DNA of 12,007 nt, taken from Roseicyclus sp041163945. Its GTDB lineage: Bacteria; Pseudomonadota; Alphaproteobacteria; Rhodobacterales; Rhodobacteraceae. The notes under the pieces were generated by a model that saw nothing but the letters and a program-made list of their open reading frames with translations, had not been told where the DNA came from and searched no databases. The position numbers were made by a program, and so were the translations under genes. Below are positions 11,206-12,007 of this stretch, piece after piece (the stretch's first letter is position 1; every line of letters begins with the position of its first letter). Location of the stretch: positions 1 through 12,007 of the forward strand of contig JBEAQJ010000001.1 in the NCBI GenBank assembly GCA_041163945.1, in the 5' to 3' direction.

Positions 11206-12007
11206 GCGGTACGGCACAGGGTGGGGCAGGGGGGCATTCGGGGCGGCCCTTGTGGATGCGCGCGATGGCGGCGGCGATCATCGGGCCGGTGCCCAGCACG
11301 CGCAGCCGCCCGGCCAAACCGATGGCCGCATGCGCAAAGGGCGCGGTGGCGTCGGTCACGGTCAGGCTGTCGAACACCCCGTTGCCGACCAGTGCCGTGT
11401 CCAGCCCATCGGTGAACAGCGCGTGCGTGGCCAGCCCATGCACCTGTGCCGCCCCCCGCGCGCGGGCGGCTTGGGCGGCGCGCAGCAAGGTTGTGCCGCC
11501 ACAGATCATGTCATCCACGATATGCACCGCAGCCCCCATGACATCGCCCGCCACCGCCGTGCCGGTGACCACGCCCGCGCTGCGCCGCTTTTCCACCAAG
11601 CCAAAGCGCACCGCGCGCCCGGTTGCGGTTTCCAGCGCCTCGCCCATCAGCTGCGCGCGCTTGATCCCGCCCGGATCGGGCGACAGCACCGCCAGCGGCA
11701 GCCCCGGCGGGTCAAGCCGTGCCGCGATATCGGCCGCCCAAAGCCGATCGCTCGCCAGATGCAGCACCGGCCGGCGAAAGGCACATTCGAGCGCGGCGGT
11801 GTTGTGCGCCTCGAGCGTGACAAGCTGGTCGCAGCCCATGGCCTCGATGGCTTGCGCGATGTAGCGCGCACCCAACGGATCGAAATCCTTGGTGCGCCGG
11901 TCCTTGCGCCCATAGGGCAGGTAAGGGGCAATGGCCGTGACACGCGCCGCGCCATGATCGCGGCAGGTGGCCAGAAAGAACAACAGGCGCATCACCCGGT
12001 CATTGAC
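11189..12007 (-). CDS. prs: Ribose-phosphate pyrophosphokinase-family protein, 5' end beyond the window
   Basis: This is the C-terminal 272 residues of a PRPP synthetase homologue, which makes PRPP from ribose-5-phosphate and ATP; some 60-80 N-terminal residues lie beyond base 12007. Seen in order are RVTAIAPYLPYGRKDRRTK (the PYxxYxRQDR-type motif, with K for Q), FDPLGARYIAQAIEAMGCD, LEAHN (normally DLHA-like), LSPDPGGIKRAQ, VEKRRSAG, and the PRPP loop IVDDMICGGTTLLRAA. In the loop the usual D/T pair is Cys-Gly (DDMI-CGG instead of DDMI-DTG), and LEAHN also departs from housekeeping enzymes. It is therefore probably the second, stress-associated paralogue rather than the main Prs. In some Proteobacteria such paralogues sit next to a thymidine/AMP phosphorylase gene; the gene just outside should be checked. 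Its end carries the CBS gene's control box. Confidence 0.88.
   Translation of the reverse strand, partial: VNDRVMRLLFFLATCRDHGAARVTAIAPYLPYGRKDRRTKDFDPLGARYIAQAIEAMGCDQLVTLEAHNTAALECAFRRPVLHLASDRLWAADIAARLDPPGLPLAVLSPDPGGIKRAQLMGEALETATGRAVRFGLVEKRRSAGVVTGTAVAGDVMGAAVHIVDDMICGGTTLLRAAQAARARGAAQVHGLATHALFTDGLDTALVGNGVFDSLTVTDATAPFAHAAIGLAGRLRVLGTGPMIAAAIARIHKGRPECPPAPPCAVPLETHQ

Noticed and set aside
1..12007. Insertion sequences, tRNA or rRNA genes, CRISPR arrays, attachment sites
   Set aside because: I looked for terminal repeats with transposase motifs, cloverleaf-like sequences and regularly spaced repeats and saw none.

Overview
The window looks like a chromosomal segment from a GC-rich alphaproteobacterium. 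The Rhodobacteraceae/Rhodobacterales are my best guess, from codon use, an FNR-type regulator with a C-x2-C-x7-C cluster and the mix of stress genes; this is inference, not proof.

Left part (1-3994): nucleotide-sugar genes for a surface polysaccharide. On the minus strand, in transcription order, lie gmd (GDP-mannose 4,6-dehydratase), an fcl/colC-type epimerase/reductase, and the start of a ColD-like DegT-family 3-dehydratase that runs off the left edge. Divergent from gmd is manC, a bifunctional mannose-1-phosphate guanylyltransferase/mannose-6-phosphate isomerase. ManC, Gmd, ColD and ColC together would make GDP-L-colitose, a 3,6-dideoxy sugar of O-antigens. A small coiled-coil protein gene follows (4122-4442).

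Middle and right part (about 4450-12007): a compact stress/low-oxygen island. It holds a PolX-like helix-hairpin-helix protein, a three-BON-domain protein, a small secreted cytochrome c, an Hsp20 chaperone, an FNR-type [4Fe-4S] regulator cotranscribed with a host-attachment (PF10116-like) protein, a second Crp/Fnr regulator without the Fe-S cysteines, a CBS-pair protein cotranscribed with a small lipoprotein, and the C-terminal part of a divergent PRPP synthetase running off the right edge.

The main discovery is a shared control signal. Scanning by eye for TTG[A/C]-N6-[T/G]CAA (the FNR/FixK type) gave seven sites, at 4455, 4796, 6558, 6591, 7929, 9416 and 11192. All lie between genes or at a gene's very end, and I saw none inside gene bodies or in the sugar region. 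When each is read toward its likely target gene, all seven show the same polar form, TTG[A/C]-N6-TCAATG, with the perfect TCAATG half nearest the gene. Six sit 56-90 bases before a start codon, with a weak -10-like hexamer about 19-21 bases downstream in most. The island therefore appears to be one oxygen- or redox-responsive regulon that contains its own candidate regulators. The seventh site (4455) points into a 446-base stretch with no credible gene and may drive an unannotated RNA or small peptide.
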